NCBI RefSeq assembly: GCF_024296865.1
Contig: NZ_CP101134.1
Coordinates: 248,001-312,000, forward strand
DNA length: 64,000 nt
Source: Sphingobacterium sp. LZ7M1
GTDB lineage: Bacteria; Bacteroidota; Bacteroidia; Sphingobacteriales; Sphingobacteriaceae
Direction: 5' to 3'
Made by a program: the position numbers and the translations under genes. Shown one piece after another: positions 35,848 through 44,641 of this stretch. Below the pieces are notes generated by a model. The model ran no database searches, was not told where the DNA came from, and was given only the letters and a program-made list of their open reading frames with translations. Each line of letters starts with the position of its first letter. Position 1 is the stretch's first letter.

Positions 35848-37494
35848 ATGATGAGAAAAATCTTAAGTCTTTGTCTTTTTGTGCTGATGATGGTGATAGT
35901 TTTATCCTGTGGGTCGAAGAGAAGGCAAGGAAAAGTATTGCAACAGCCAACCGCTACGGTTACTCAGGAAACTTCAACGGAAGCTCCAAAAACAGATGAT
36001 AAACCTGTTGAAAAACCGGTTACCACGAAACCTGTAGGCGAAAAAGTGGCTGAAAAGAAGCCTGTAGAAAAGCCCGTATTTAAAGCGAATCTACCAAATG
36101 TTCCCCGCGAATTTAGAGCAGCATGGGTAGCCACAGTAGCCAATATCAACTGGCCCAGCAAAAACAACCTATCGACAGAACAACAAAAGCAAGAGGCCAT
36201 TAACCTATTGGATATGTTGAAAAACAACAATTTCAACGCGGTTATCTTTCAAGTAAGGCCTTCTGCTGATGCCTTGTATAAATCCAGCTTAGAACCTTGG
36301 TCTTATTTCTTGACCGGAACTATCGGAAAAGCTCCAAGTCCATATTACGATCCATTGGAATTTTGGGTCGAGGAAGCCCATAAAAGAGGGTTGGAACTGC
36401 ATGTTTGGTTAAATCCTTACCGTGCTCACCACAGCAATGGAGGCCAGGTGACCAGCGAGTCGCTAGTGCGCAAATCGCCAGAGAATGTGGTGAGACTTAG
36501 AAATGGAATGTACTGGTTTGATCCAGCTAGTCAAGAAACGCAAAACCATGCCGCTTCGGTGGTCATGGATATTGTGAAACGTTATGACATCGACGGAGTA
36601 CACTTTGATGACTATTTCTACCCATATGCAACCTATAATGGTGGTGCAGATTTCCCTGACGACAAAACCTGGTTCGCCTATAAAAAGGCAGGAGGCAACC
36701 TAACCCGCCCGGATTGGAGAAGAGATAATGTCAATAAATTCATCAAGCGTATTTATACAGAGATTAAGAAAGAAAAACCTTCCGTTAAGTTTGGTTTGAG
36801 TCCTTTTGGTATTTGGAAACCAGGTTATCCTTCTGGGGTTACTGGTTCTTCCCAATATGATGAACTCTATGCCGACGCTAAATTATGGTTGAATGAAGGC
36901 TGGATTGACTATTTCACGCCTCAATTATATTGGCCAATTGATCCGCCTAGACAAAGCTTTACCAGCTTGCTGAAATGGTGGCAATCTGAAAACAAACATA
37001 ATCGCCACTTGTGGCCTGGTCTGAATACGGTAGAAGTTAGAGCTGCCAACAGAGCGGATGAGATCAAGCGCCAGATTGCGGTTACTCGTGAAGTAATTCC
37101 GAATAGCGTAGGCGCAGTACATTGGAGTATTGCCGGTTTGACCAAAAACCCAATGTTGTTAAAAGCATTGCACGATGGACCATATTCGCAGAAGGCTTTG
37201 GTTCCTGCGTCCCCATGGTTGTCAGCCAATCCGATCTTGAAGCCAACTTTGCTGTTGACCAATCAACCGAGCAGTGTATTTGTGAAATGGCTTCACAAAC
37301 AACCTGAGCAAGTATTTAAATGGGTGACCTATGCGCGCTATGGAGACACTTGGGATATTCAGATCCTAGATGGTCCTCAATCCGAATTGAGCTTGCCGAA
37401 GAGCAAAGACGGTCATAAATTAAACGCCGTTGCTGTAAAGCCTATTGACCGTTTAGGCAATGAAGGCGACTATGCTGGTGAAGCTATAGAATAG
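35848..37494 (+). CDS. GHL10-family glycosyl hydrolase-like lipoprotein (DigH/YngK-like)
   Basis: I use the ATG at 35848 (548 residues). A lipoprotein signal ends in VIVLSCGSK, followed by a Lys/Pro/Glu/Val linker (about 30-85) and a GHL10 (PF02638) domain: REFRAAWVATVANINWPS, FQVRPSADALYKS, HVWLNPYRAH, YDIDGVHFDDYFYPY with likely acidic catalytic residues, and LSPFGIW. A fibronectin-like C-terminal region (about 450-548) follows. E. coli DigH, of the same family, cleaves denuded peptidoglycan strands. The setting beside namZ, nagA and murQ fits peptidoglycan glycan cleavage in the periplasm. Confidence 0.87.
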   Translation: MMRKILSLCLFVLMMVIVLSCGSKRRQGKVLQQPTATVTQETSTEAPKTDDKPVEKPVTTKPVGEKVAEKKPVEKPVFKANLPNVPREFRAAWVATVANINWPSKNNLSTEQQKQEAINLLDMLKNNNFNAVIFQVRPSADALYKSSLEPWSYFLTGTIGKAPSPYYDPLEFWVEEAHKRGLELHVWLNPYRAHHSNGGQVTSESLVRKSPENVVRLRNGMYWFDPASQETQNHAASVVMDIVKRYDIDGVHFDDYFYPYATYNGGADFPDDKTWFAYKKAGGNLTRPDWRRDNVNKFIKRIYTEIKKEKPSVKFGLSPFGIWKPGYPSGVTGSSQYDELYADAKLWLNEGWIDYFTPQLYWPIDPPRQSFTSLLKWWQSENKHNRHLWPGLNTVEVRAANRADEIKRQIAVTREVIPNSVGAVHWSIAGLTKNPMLLKALHDGPYSQKALVPASPWLSANPILKPTLLLTNQPSSVFVKWLHKQPEQVFKWVTYARYGDTWDIQILDGPQSELSLPKSKDGHKLNAVAVKPIDRLGNEGDYAGEAIE

Positions 37495-37514
37495 TATTTA
37501 AACAAAAATATTTT

Positions 37515-37554
37515 ATAAAAAAGCGGGAAAGAACGTTCTTTCCCGCTTTTTTAT
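37515..37554. terminator. Terminator, 40-bp perfect palindrome
   Basis: A perfect spacer-less inverted repeat (20 bp per arm, core AAGAACGTTCTT) lies 20 bp after the GHL10 stop and ends in a T run. Confidence 0.9.
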
Positions 37555-37722
37555 TTTACAAATATTTACTGTAACGATAGTGTCACGCAAATGTTACTTA
37601 TATGTGTAGTATTTACACTTCCTGATGCAATCGGTTGCGGAGCTAAATGCTTTAATCTGCTAAATTTCAAGGATTCCATTCAATTAATCATGCAGATTTT
37701 TACATCTCCATTTTCTGATTCA

Positions 37723-37739
37723 TGCGTGTTTTGCGTTTT
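37723..37739 (+). promoter_or_regulatory. Direct repeat TGCGTGTT / TGCGTTTT upstream of namZ
   Basis: Copies at 37723-37730 and 37732-37739 (9 bp apart) are followed by TGCGGAAT at 37744 and TGCGGTAT at 37785. Related to the pairs before the GH3 gene and murQ. Confidence 0.45.
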
Positions 37740-37772
37740 ATTTTGCGGAATATGACAGATTTTGCTGTTTCA

Positions 37773-37806
37773 TTTGCTTTATTGTGCGGTATTTGTCTTA
37801 ATTTTA
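37773..37806 (+). promoter_or_regulatory. Promoter-like TTTG-N22-TAATTTTA before namZ
   Basis: TTTG at 37773-37776 and TAATTTTA at 37799-37806 (one mismatch to TAnnTTTG) are 22 bp apart, within the usual Bacteroidota range; the start codon follows 41 bp later. Confidence 0.5.
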
Positions 37807-37847
37807 TCCAGTTTTTATTGCGAAACTGATTTACCGAATCTTAATTA

Positions 37848-39080
37848 ATGGGAAACTTACTCTTATATTCTGCCGTTCTTGGTTTATTATTGACAAGTGC
37901 TTGTGGTTCAACAAAGAAGAATAGCTCTTCAAATGCTTCACAGCCTGTAGTTGAAACTGTAAAACAAGAAACCATTGTGCCTGCTGCTGATCAGCTTACT
38001 GCTTACTTGCCTTTGTTGAAAGGTAAGAAAGTCGGTTTGATGGGTAACCAGACCTCTGTTGTAGGTCCGCAAAAGGAACATTTGGTAGATGTGCTGTTAA
38101 GGGAGAAAGTAGACCTTAAATTTGGATTCGCACCTGAGCATGGATTCCGAGGTGACATCGAAAGAGGCGAGAAAGTCAGCAATGATGTTGATGCTAAAAC
38201 TGGTCTTCCATTATTTACCCTATATGGTGGAAATGAAAAACAAGATTCAATCGTTCAGTCGGTTGATGTCATGATTTTCGATCTGCAAGATGTTGGTGCT
38301 CGATTCTATACTTACATAACCTCCTTGCACCGTGTCATGGAGCTTTGTGCAAAGCACAACAAAGAACTGATTGTACTGGATAGACCTAATCCATGTGGTG
38401 ATCAGGTTGATGGTCCTGTTCGTAAGGACGACAAATTCAAATCCAACGTTTCTTATCATAAAATTGCCATGGTCCACGGCTTGACCGTTGGAGAATTGGC
38501 AAAGATGATCAATGGCGAGAAGTGGTTAGAAAATGGACGTCAATGCAAGTTGACTGTGGTTCCGGTTCAAGGATATACGCATGATAGCATGTACGACCTT
38601 CCAGTTATCCCTTCCCCAAGTTTGCCAAACCATTTATCAGTTCGCCTTTATTCTTCATTATGTCTGTTTGAAGGAACTGATATTTCCGTAGGCCGTGGTA
38701 CAGACTGGCCTTTCCAAGTGGTTGGTTTTACCGACCCTGTTTATGGAGACTTTACCTTTACTCCAGGTGAAAAAGCAGGTATGGCTAAACACGTAGAAGG
38801 AAAAGGAGCGACCAATTACGGTCTAGATTTAAGAGGTCTAGATGCCGACAAACAGAAATTTACCTTAAAATACATACTCGATTTCTATAATAAAATGCCA
38901 GACAAGTCTAAGTTTTTTGTGCGAGCAGAATTCTTCGACAAGCTAGCCGGAACGGATGAGCTTAGAAAGCAAATCATTGCTGGAAAGACAGAAGATGAAA
39001 TCCGTGCCAGCTGGAAACCTGAATTGGATGAATACAAGAAAATGAGAACAAAATATTTGATCTACCCAGACTTCAAATGA
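37848..39080 (+). CDS. namZ: Exo-beta-N-acetylmuramidase NamZ (DUF1343, GH171), lipoprotein
   Basis: The 410-residue protein has a lipobox at C19 (LLTSAC) and a DUF1343 domain: LKGKKVGLMGNQTS (57-70), FAPEHGFRGDIERGEKV (95-110), FDLQDVGARFYTYITSLHRVME, VLDRPNP, and IPSPSLPNHLS-x-RLYSSLCLFEGTDISVGRGTDWPFQ. NamZ of Bacillus and Tannerella releases MurNAc from the non-reducing end of peptidoglycan glycan. Glu and His of the EHG motif are present. Export to the periplasm and position between the GHL10 enzyme and SusC suit degradation of imported murein chains. Confidence 0.93.
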   Translation: MGNLLLYSAVLGLLLTSACGSTKKNSSSNASQPVVETVKQETIVPAADQLTAYLPLLKGKKVGLMGNQTSVVGPQKEHLVDVLLREKVDLKFGFAPEHGFRGDIERGEKVSNDVDAKTGLPLFTLYGGNEKQDSIVQSVDVMIFDLQDVGARFYTYITSLHRVMELCAKHNKELIVLDRPNPCGDQVDGPVRKDDKFKSNVSYHKIAMVHGLTVGELAKMINGEKWLENGRQCKLTVVPVQGYTHDSMYDLPVIPSPSLPNHLSVRLYSSLCLFEGTDISVGRGTDWPFQVVGFTDPVYGDFTFTPGEKAGMAKHVEGKGATNYGLDLRGLDADKQKFTLKYILDFYNKMPDKSKFFVRAEFFDKLAGTDELRKQIIAGKTEDEIRASWKPELDEYKKMRTKYLIYPDFK

Positions 39081-39097
39081 AAAACAAGCATGTGAGG

Positions 39098-39116
39098 GCT
39101 CAATTTAATTGAGCCT
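39098..39116 (+). repeat. Hairpin between namZ and susC
   Basis: A perfect 8-bp stem GGCTCAAT/ATTGAGCC with a 3-nt loop lies 17 bp after the namZ stop but lacks a T run, so it may be a pause or RNA-stability site and not a terminator. Confidence 0.45.
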
Positions 39117-39242
39117 ATTCGCATAATGGGACATTTGATGCTGGAAAAACATTTTATCACGCAAACAAACTCGGTTGTTTCAGTTAGATGGGAATAAACC
39201 GAATTATGATAACAAAAATTATAAATTATTAATCTTAAAGCA

Positions 39243-42200
39243 ATGCGAAGACTTATACTCTTTTCTCTCGCTCTGGGTTTAACAATGCCGACTTATGCGT
39301 CTTTTGAGGCAAACAAAGGTGTTGTTGCACTTGGAAACCATGCTAGCTGGACAAATGCTTCATCGGTGCTGCAAAATACCGTAACAGGTACGGTAAGTGG
39401 TCCGGACGGTCCCTTAGCTGGTGTTACTGTTTCGGTAGTAGGCTCCTCTGTGAAAGCCTCTACGGATGAATCAGGTAAATTCTCAATTTCGGCCGCTGTA
39501 GGTTCGACTTTAAGGTTCTCCTATGTTGGATACGAATCCAAAGAGGTTACCGTAGCTGGTAATACCATGAACGTAACGCTTCAATCTTCCAGCGACCTGT
39601 TGGATGAGGTGGTTGTCGTGGGTTATGGTACTCAAAAGAAAGGTAACTTAACAGGTGCCGTTTCAACAATCAGTGTAAAAGATAACTTAGAAGGTCGTCC
39701 TATCGCAGATGTGGGTCGTGGTATCCAAGGGGTAACCCCTGGTTTGACCGTGACGGTTCCATCGGGTGAGGTAGGTTCTGATCCACGTATCAAAATCCGT
39801 GGTGCAGTAGCTTCATTGCAGGCTTCAGGAGATCCTCTGATCTTATTGGACAACGTGGAAATCCCAAGTATCCAATATGTGAACCCTGACGATATCGAAT
39901 CCATTACGGTATTGAAAGATGCCGCTTCATCATCGATCTACGGTGCTAAAGCTGCATTCGGTGTAATCTTGATTACGACCAAAACCGGTGCTAAAGGTGA
40001 AAAAATCGATATTTCCTATTCCAATAACTTCTCGTTCCAAAACCCTTTCAAACAATATGAAATGGGTAGGATCAATGCGTTGAAATATACCAAAGATGCC
40101 ATGGAGCGTATTGGATCAAACATCTCTGGTGCTTTCTACTATGTAACTCCAGAAGGTTATGAAATGGCGAAGGAATGGGATGACAAATATGGAACTACAT
40201 TAGGTCCAAACGATCCTACTGTTTTCGGACGTGACTGGATTGTTGACCCAACCAATTCTTCTCGTAAAATTGGTTTGAGAACCTATGATCCTTATGATTA
40301 CATGGTAAGGGAATGGGCTCCAACCATTACCAACAATGCTTCAATAAATGGTTCTGTAGGTAGGACTAAATATACAGCCACTTTTGGACACATCTCTCAA
40401 AGCGGGATGTTGAAAGCTGGTGACTCTGATAAATTCAAAAGAGCAAATGCTGCAGTAAGGGTATCTACAGATGTAAGTGATTACTTGACTTTGCGTGCCG
40501 GAGCCATGTTCTCCCAACGTCAAAAGCTATATCCTTATGCGACCAACTCTACCACTGCCGACCCTTGGTACTACATGTACCGTTGGTCATCAGTTTATCC
40601 AATGGGATTGGATGAGAACGGAAGCAAAATCCGTAGCCCTTGGTCGGAGTACGAAGATGCAAATGAAGCATCAATGAAACGTAACTACATCAACTTGAAT
40701 GCTGGTGCAACAGTCAATATGACCAAGAACTGGAGATTAGATGTGGATTACAACTTCACCAATGAAGACTACGATTGGTTTAGACCGGGTACTCGTTTTA
40801 CAGCAGCTAACAGCTGGATCGCTCCGGTTCAACGTTTGGACGCCAATGGTAACCAGGTTTATGTGGACAATACAGGTGCTGTAGTGCCTGCAGGTTCTCC
40901 TGGAGCTATCGCAGCATACGACTTGAATACACATGAATATACAGCCCCAGGAGCAAATCCTGACCACGTATACGCTCGTGCAGCATATGAGTATAAACAT
41001 ACTTTTAATGCTTTCTCTACTTATAATCTAAACCTTGACAACGGCCATGAATTCAAATTTATGGTGGGTTCAAACTTGGTGTCTGATTATGGTAAATACA
41101 ACTGGACTCAAAAAACTAACCTACTTGACTTAAGCAATCCGCAATTCGATCTTGCTTCAGGTACAGTAACAGGTTCTGGTGGTACTTTCTGGACTAGTCA
41201 GGTAGGTTTCTTCGGTCGTGTAAACTATGCCTTCAAAAACAAATACCTTTTGGAAGCGAATGCACGTTATGATGGATCTTCAAAATTCGTGGATGATTTG
41301 ATCTGGAGATGGTTTACATCAGCTTCTGCTGGATGGGTGGCTTCAGAAGAAAACTTCATGCAATGGGCTAAACCAGCATTATCTCACTTGAAATTTAGAG
41401 GTTCATACGGGATAATCGGTAACCAAGCCGTTCCTGCAAGTTTATATACACCAAACATGTTCCCTTACGAGACTTTGTGGATCGGTGGTCAGAATAAATA
41501 CTATGGTGTACCTACGCCTACATTCAGCTTAAGAGATATCTCTTGGGAAGATCTAGAAACTATTGACTTTGGTGTTGATGCTCGTTTCTTAAACAACAGA
41601 TTAGGTTTGGTTTTCGATTACTATGTTCGTAATACCAACAACATGTTCGTTGGATTGCAGGGTACAACATGGACTACCGGTGGTGCTGCACCTCTTGGAA
41701 ACTTCGGTACCTTAAAAACAAAAGGTTACGAAGTAGCTGTTGACTATAACCACCGCTTTAATAACGGTCTAGGTATCAATGTTCGTGCAAACTTTGACGA
41801 TGCAATCTCAAGATTCTATAATGTTACGAGCCAAAGAACTACAGGTTCTTACTATGATGGTTCTGCATATGGAGATATCTGGGGATATGAAACCGATAGA
41901 CTTTACCAAATGGATGACTTCGTATTAGGCGCTGATGGAAAACCTCAGTTGATCAATTTAACGGAGGACATGACCAAATACTTTGCAAATGGTGATGGTA
42001 AAGCTTACCAATTAAAAGATCCTAATGGGGTTTACCAACCTCGTTTAGAAAATACCAATACGTTCAACTTCGGTCCTGGTGATGTGAAATTCAAGGATTT
42101 GAACGGTGATGGTGAAATCGATAACGGTGATGGTACGGTAGATAACCCTGGTGATAGAAGAATCATTGGTAACACGACTCCACGTTATAACTACGGTTTA

Positions 42201-42713
42201 CGTTTAGGCGCTGATTACAAAGGATTCGATTTCTCTATCTTCTTCCAAGGTACTGGACAACGTGCTATGTGGGGTAATGGTGCATTGGCAATCGCTGGTT
42301 TCAATACAGCAGACGGTGCTATGCCAGCAGCAATCGTAGATGATTACTGGACGCCGGACAACACAGGTGCTTTCTACCCAGCGGCATTCAACAATGCGGG
42401 TAGCAACGATGCCAACAACATGCAAATTCAGTCTAAATACTTATTGGATCTATCTTACACTAGAATTAAGAACATCACATTCGGATATGTATTGCCTAAG
42501 AGCTTTATCGCTCCAGCTAAATTGAGCAATGTACGTGTTTATGTGGCTTTAGAAAACTTCTTTACTTGGGATAAACTCAATGGCTTGCCAATCGACCCAG
42601 AGGTAGTTTCTGGATTCTCCATGTTTAATGAAAGTAACTATAACACAGGTAGAACTGGGGTTGGTACTCCAACATTCAAATCTGCTTCATTCGGTGTACA
42701 GTTAAACTTCTAA
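39243..42713 (+). CDS. SusC/RagA-family TonB-linked outer-membrane transporter
   Basis: The 1156-residue protein has a signal peptide (cut near TYA-SFEA), a carboxypeptidase-like regulatory domain (about 45-120), the SusC hallmark LDEVVVVGYGTQKKGNLTGAV at the plug start, IRIKGA-type plug motifs with YGAKAAFGVILITTK, and a large barrel to the C-terminal aromatic residue F. It imports oligosaccharides across the outer membrane together with the SusD lipoprotein encoded 11 bp downstream, powered by TonB. The neighbouring enzymes suggest peptidoglycan-derived sugars or muropeptides; this is inference. Confidence 0.96.
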   Translation: MRRLILFSLALGLTMPTYASFEANKGVVALGNHASWTNASSVLQNTVTGTVSGPDGPLAGVTVSVVGSSVKASTDESGKFSISAAVGSTLRFSYVGYESKEVTVAGNTMNVTLQSSSDLLDEVVVVGYGTQKKGNLTGAVSTISVKDNLEGRPIADVGRGIQGVTPGLTVTVPSGEVGSDPRIKIRGAVASLQASGDPLILLDNVEIPSIQYVNPDDIESITVLKDAASSSIYGAKAAFGVILITTKTGAKGEKIDISYSNNFSFQNPFKQYEMGRINALKYTKDAMERIGSNISGAFYYVTPEGYEMAKEWDDKYGTTLGPNDPTVFGRDWIVDPTNSSRKIGLRTYDPYDYMVREWAPTITNNASINGSVGRTKYTATFGHISQSGMLKAGDSDKFKRANAAVRVSTDVSDYLTLRAGAMFSQRQKLYPYATNSTTADPWYYMYRWSSVYPMGLDENGSKIRSPWSEYEDANEASMKRNYINLNAGATVNMTKNWRLDVDYNFTNEDYDWFRPGTRFTAANSWIAPVQRLDANGNQVYVDNTGAVVPAGSPGAIAAYDLNTHEYTAPGANPDHVYARAAYEYKHTFNAFSTYNLNLDNGHEFKFMVGSNLVSDYGKYNWTQKTNLLDLSNPQFDLASGTVTGSGGTFWTSQVGFFGRVNYAFKNKYLLEANARYDGSSKFVDDLIWRWFTSASAGWVASEENFMQWAKPALSHLKFRGSYGIIGNQAVPASLYTPNMFPYETLWIGGQNKYYGVPTPTFSLRDISWEDLETIDFGVDARFLNNRLGLVFDYYVRNTNNMFVGLQGTTWTTGGAAPLGNFGTLKTKGYEVAVDYNHRFNNGLGINVRANFDDAISRFYNVTSQRTTGSYYDGSAYGDIWGYETDRLYQMDDFVLGADGKPQLINLTEDMTKYFANGDGKAYQLKDPNGVYQPRLENTNTFNFGPGDVKFKDLNGDGEIDNGDGTVDNPGDRRIIGNTTPRYNYGLRLGADYKGFDFSIFFQGTGQRAMWGNGALAIAGFNTADGAMPAAIVDDYWTPDNTGAFYPAAFNNAGSNDANNMQIQSKYLLDLSYTRIKNITFGYVLPKSFIAPAKLSNVRVYVALENFFTWDKLNGLPIDPEVVSGFSMFNESNYNTGRTGVGTPTFKSASFGVQLNF

Positions 42714-42724
42714 TCCTTACGACA

Positions 42725-44587
42725 ATGAAAAAATTATCATATTTATTTTTAGGTTCAGCCCTGTTCTTCAGCAGCTGTAATACCTTGCTAGATAGACCTG
42801 AGTTAAACGCCATGGTGGACTCAGAGTCTACCTACTGGAGAAATGAAAATGACCTACGTCTTTTTGCAAATGACTTTTATACCAACTTCTTTGTTGGCTA
42901 TAACTCCAGCTTCGGGACAGCTTATACGCCGTTAACTGGATATAACTTTTCCGATGATTTAACTTCCGAAAACCAACAGTTAGCCCTGTTGTCAAGCTTG
43001 CCTACGAATTCCGGCGGTTCTACAAGTACGGCCGTGGCATCTTTACGTGCTGAACACCCAGGTCCAAACTGGAACTTCGCATGGATCAGAAAAGCCAACT
43101 TAATGTTGAACCGTATCGAAAACTTTGCGAAACCAAAGTTGACAGAAGATGAATACAAGCACTGGTCATCAGTTGCTCGTTTCTTTAGAGCTTATGAATA
43201 TAGCCGTTTGGTAAGTAATTTTGGTGATGTTCCTTATTATGGCGATGTCGTTGACCCGACCAATATGGATGAACAGTACAAAGACCGTACACCTCGTGCT
43301 GAGGTGATGGACCATGTGTATGATGACTTCAAATATGTGTTGGCAAACATGCGTGATAATGATGGTGTAAGCAATCTGAATAGATATGTTGCAGCCACGT
43401 TGATGTCCAACATGATGTTATTTGAAGGGTCTTGGCAACATTACCACAACCTAGATAAAACTAGGGCTAAGAAATACTTGGAACTGGCTCGTGATGCGGC
43501 ACAATACGTAATGGAATCAGGTAAGTATTCTTTCGGATCCGATTTCAAGAGCTTGTTTGCATCAGAAAGCTTAGCTGGAAACCCTGAGGTAATTTTCTTC
43601 AGAGCTTATGACGACGCATTGGCAATCAGACATGCTGTAGCTTCTTATAGCAACGGTACTGAAAACCAACCACGTTCAGCAAACTTAAACCTGATCGAAG
43701 CTTTCATCTGTAACGATGGCAAGACTTTCCAAAACTCTGGAGTAGCCAATGCTAAAAACTTCAGGTTACAGGAATTGGTAAAAACTCGTGACCCTCGTTT
43801 CGAAGCTACTTTTATGGATACGGTAAATGCACCTGCTGTTGGTACTTTAGTTTATGCCCATAAATTTGCTGGTAGAGAGGCTTTAGATTTCTTGAACTCT
43901 GGAAAAGCATATCCTGCGAAATGGAGTTCAAATACCAATACCAATGATGCACCTGTAGCTCGTTACGCTGAGGTGGTATTAAACTGGGTAGAGGCAAAAC
44001 AGATCTTAGCAGAAAACTATGGTGGAGCTGCGGTTACTCAAGGTGACCTGGATAAATCCATCAATGCAATCCGTAAGAGACCATTGGATGCTGTTGCGGT
44101 AGCTAAAGGAGTTAAACAAACAGAACCTTTGATGCTTGGAGCTATTCCTGCAGATCCTAATAAAGATGCGGATGTATCTCCACTTATGTGGGAAATCCGT
44201 CGCGAGCGTCGTATGGAATTTGTATTCGAATATGCTCGTATCCAAGATATCCGTCGTTGGAAAAAATTGGAAACCCTTAACTTTAATAATGATACCTATA
44301 AATTAGGTTCATGGGTTATCGGCGTAAAAGATTTTGGCGACAAGAAAAACCCTGGAAAAATCTTAAGCGCTTTCGTAAAAAGATTACAGGTTAAAAAAGC
44401 AGATGGTACCATCGTAACTTACAATGGCAGCAATGATGCTGAAATGGAAGGATACTATGTGGTTAGAAATTTCACTAACCGTTTACCTGTCCTGCCTAAA
44501 AACTACCTTTCTCCAGTAAGTATTGGACTGATCCAAGCTTACCAAGACCAAGGTTATACATTGACCCAAACACCGGGTTGGAATTAA
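42725..44587 (+). CDS. SusD/RagB-family surface glycan-binding lipoprotein
   Basis: The 620-residue protein has a lipobox at C18 (LFFSSC) and SusD features: an N-terminal DRPELNAMVDSESTYW segment, TPR-like helices with ARFFRAYEYSRLVSNFGDVPY (about 155-175), VYDDFKYVLANM, ARYAEVVLNWVEAKQILAENYG, and a C-terminal WEIRRERRMEFVFEYARIQDIRRWKKLE signature. It forms the lid of the SusC transporter and binds glycan at the cell surface. The pair belongs to one transcript. A hairpin terminator follows 12 bp after the stop. Confidence 0.96.
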   Translation: MKKLSYLFLGSALFFSSCNTLLDRPELNAMVDSESTYWRNENDLRLFANDFYTNFFVGYNSSFGTAYTPLTGYNFSDDLTSENQQLALLSSLPTNSGGSTSTAVASLRAEHPGPNWNFAWIRKANLMLNRIENFAKPKLTEDEYKHWSSVARFFRAYEYSRLVSNFGDVPYYGDVVDPTNMDEQYKDRTPRAEVMDHVYDDFKYVLANMRDNDGVSNLNRYVAATLMSNMMLFEGSWQHYHNLDKTRAKKYLELARDAAQYVMESGKYSFGSDFKSLFASESLAGNPEVIFFRAYDDALAIRHAVASYSNGTENQPRSANLNLIEAFICNDGKTFQNSGVANAKNFRLQELVKTRDPRFEATFMDTVNAPAVGTLVYAHKFAGREALDFLNSGKAYPAKWSSNTNTNDAPVARYAEVVLNWVEAKQILAENYGGAAVTQGDLDKSINAIRKRPLDAVAVAKGVKQTEPLMLGAIPADPNKDADVSPLMWEIRRERRMEFVFEYARIQDIRRWKKLETLNFNNDTYKLGSWVIGVKDFGDKKNPGKILSAFVKRLQVKKADGTIVTYNGSNDAEMEGYYVVRNFTNRLPVLPKNYLSPVSIGLIQAYQDQGYTLTQTPGWN

Positions 44588-44598
44588 TGAAAATTTTA

Positions 44599-44628
44599 AG
44601 CAAAAGGTCAAGCAATTGACCTTTTGCT
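44599..44628 (+). terminator. Hairpin after susD
   Basis: A 13-bp stem (AGCAAAAGGTCAA with TTGACCTTTTGCT) closes on a GCAA tetraloop. The T run is inside the stem and short after it, so it may attenuate rather than fully stop transcription into the next genes. Confidence 0.7.
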
Positions 44629-44641
44629 CTATATTTAAGCT

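Larger units (their letters stand above)
37495..37847. other. Intergenic region upstream of namZ
   Basis: This 353-bp gap holds the GHL10 terminator, paired TGCG repeats and a promoter-like TTTG / TAATTTTA, all listed separately. A TTTGCGTGA-type 9-mer appears inverted at 37583-37591 and again upstream of susC at 39157-39165. No gene is seen. Confidence 0.6.

Noticed and set aside
37848..39080. Reading the DUF1343 gene as a generic unknown lipoprotein
   Set aside because: EHGFRGD and DLQDVGARFYTY motifs and the murQ/nagA setting match the NamZ exo-muramidase family.
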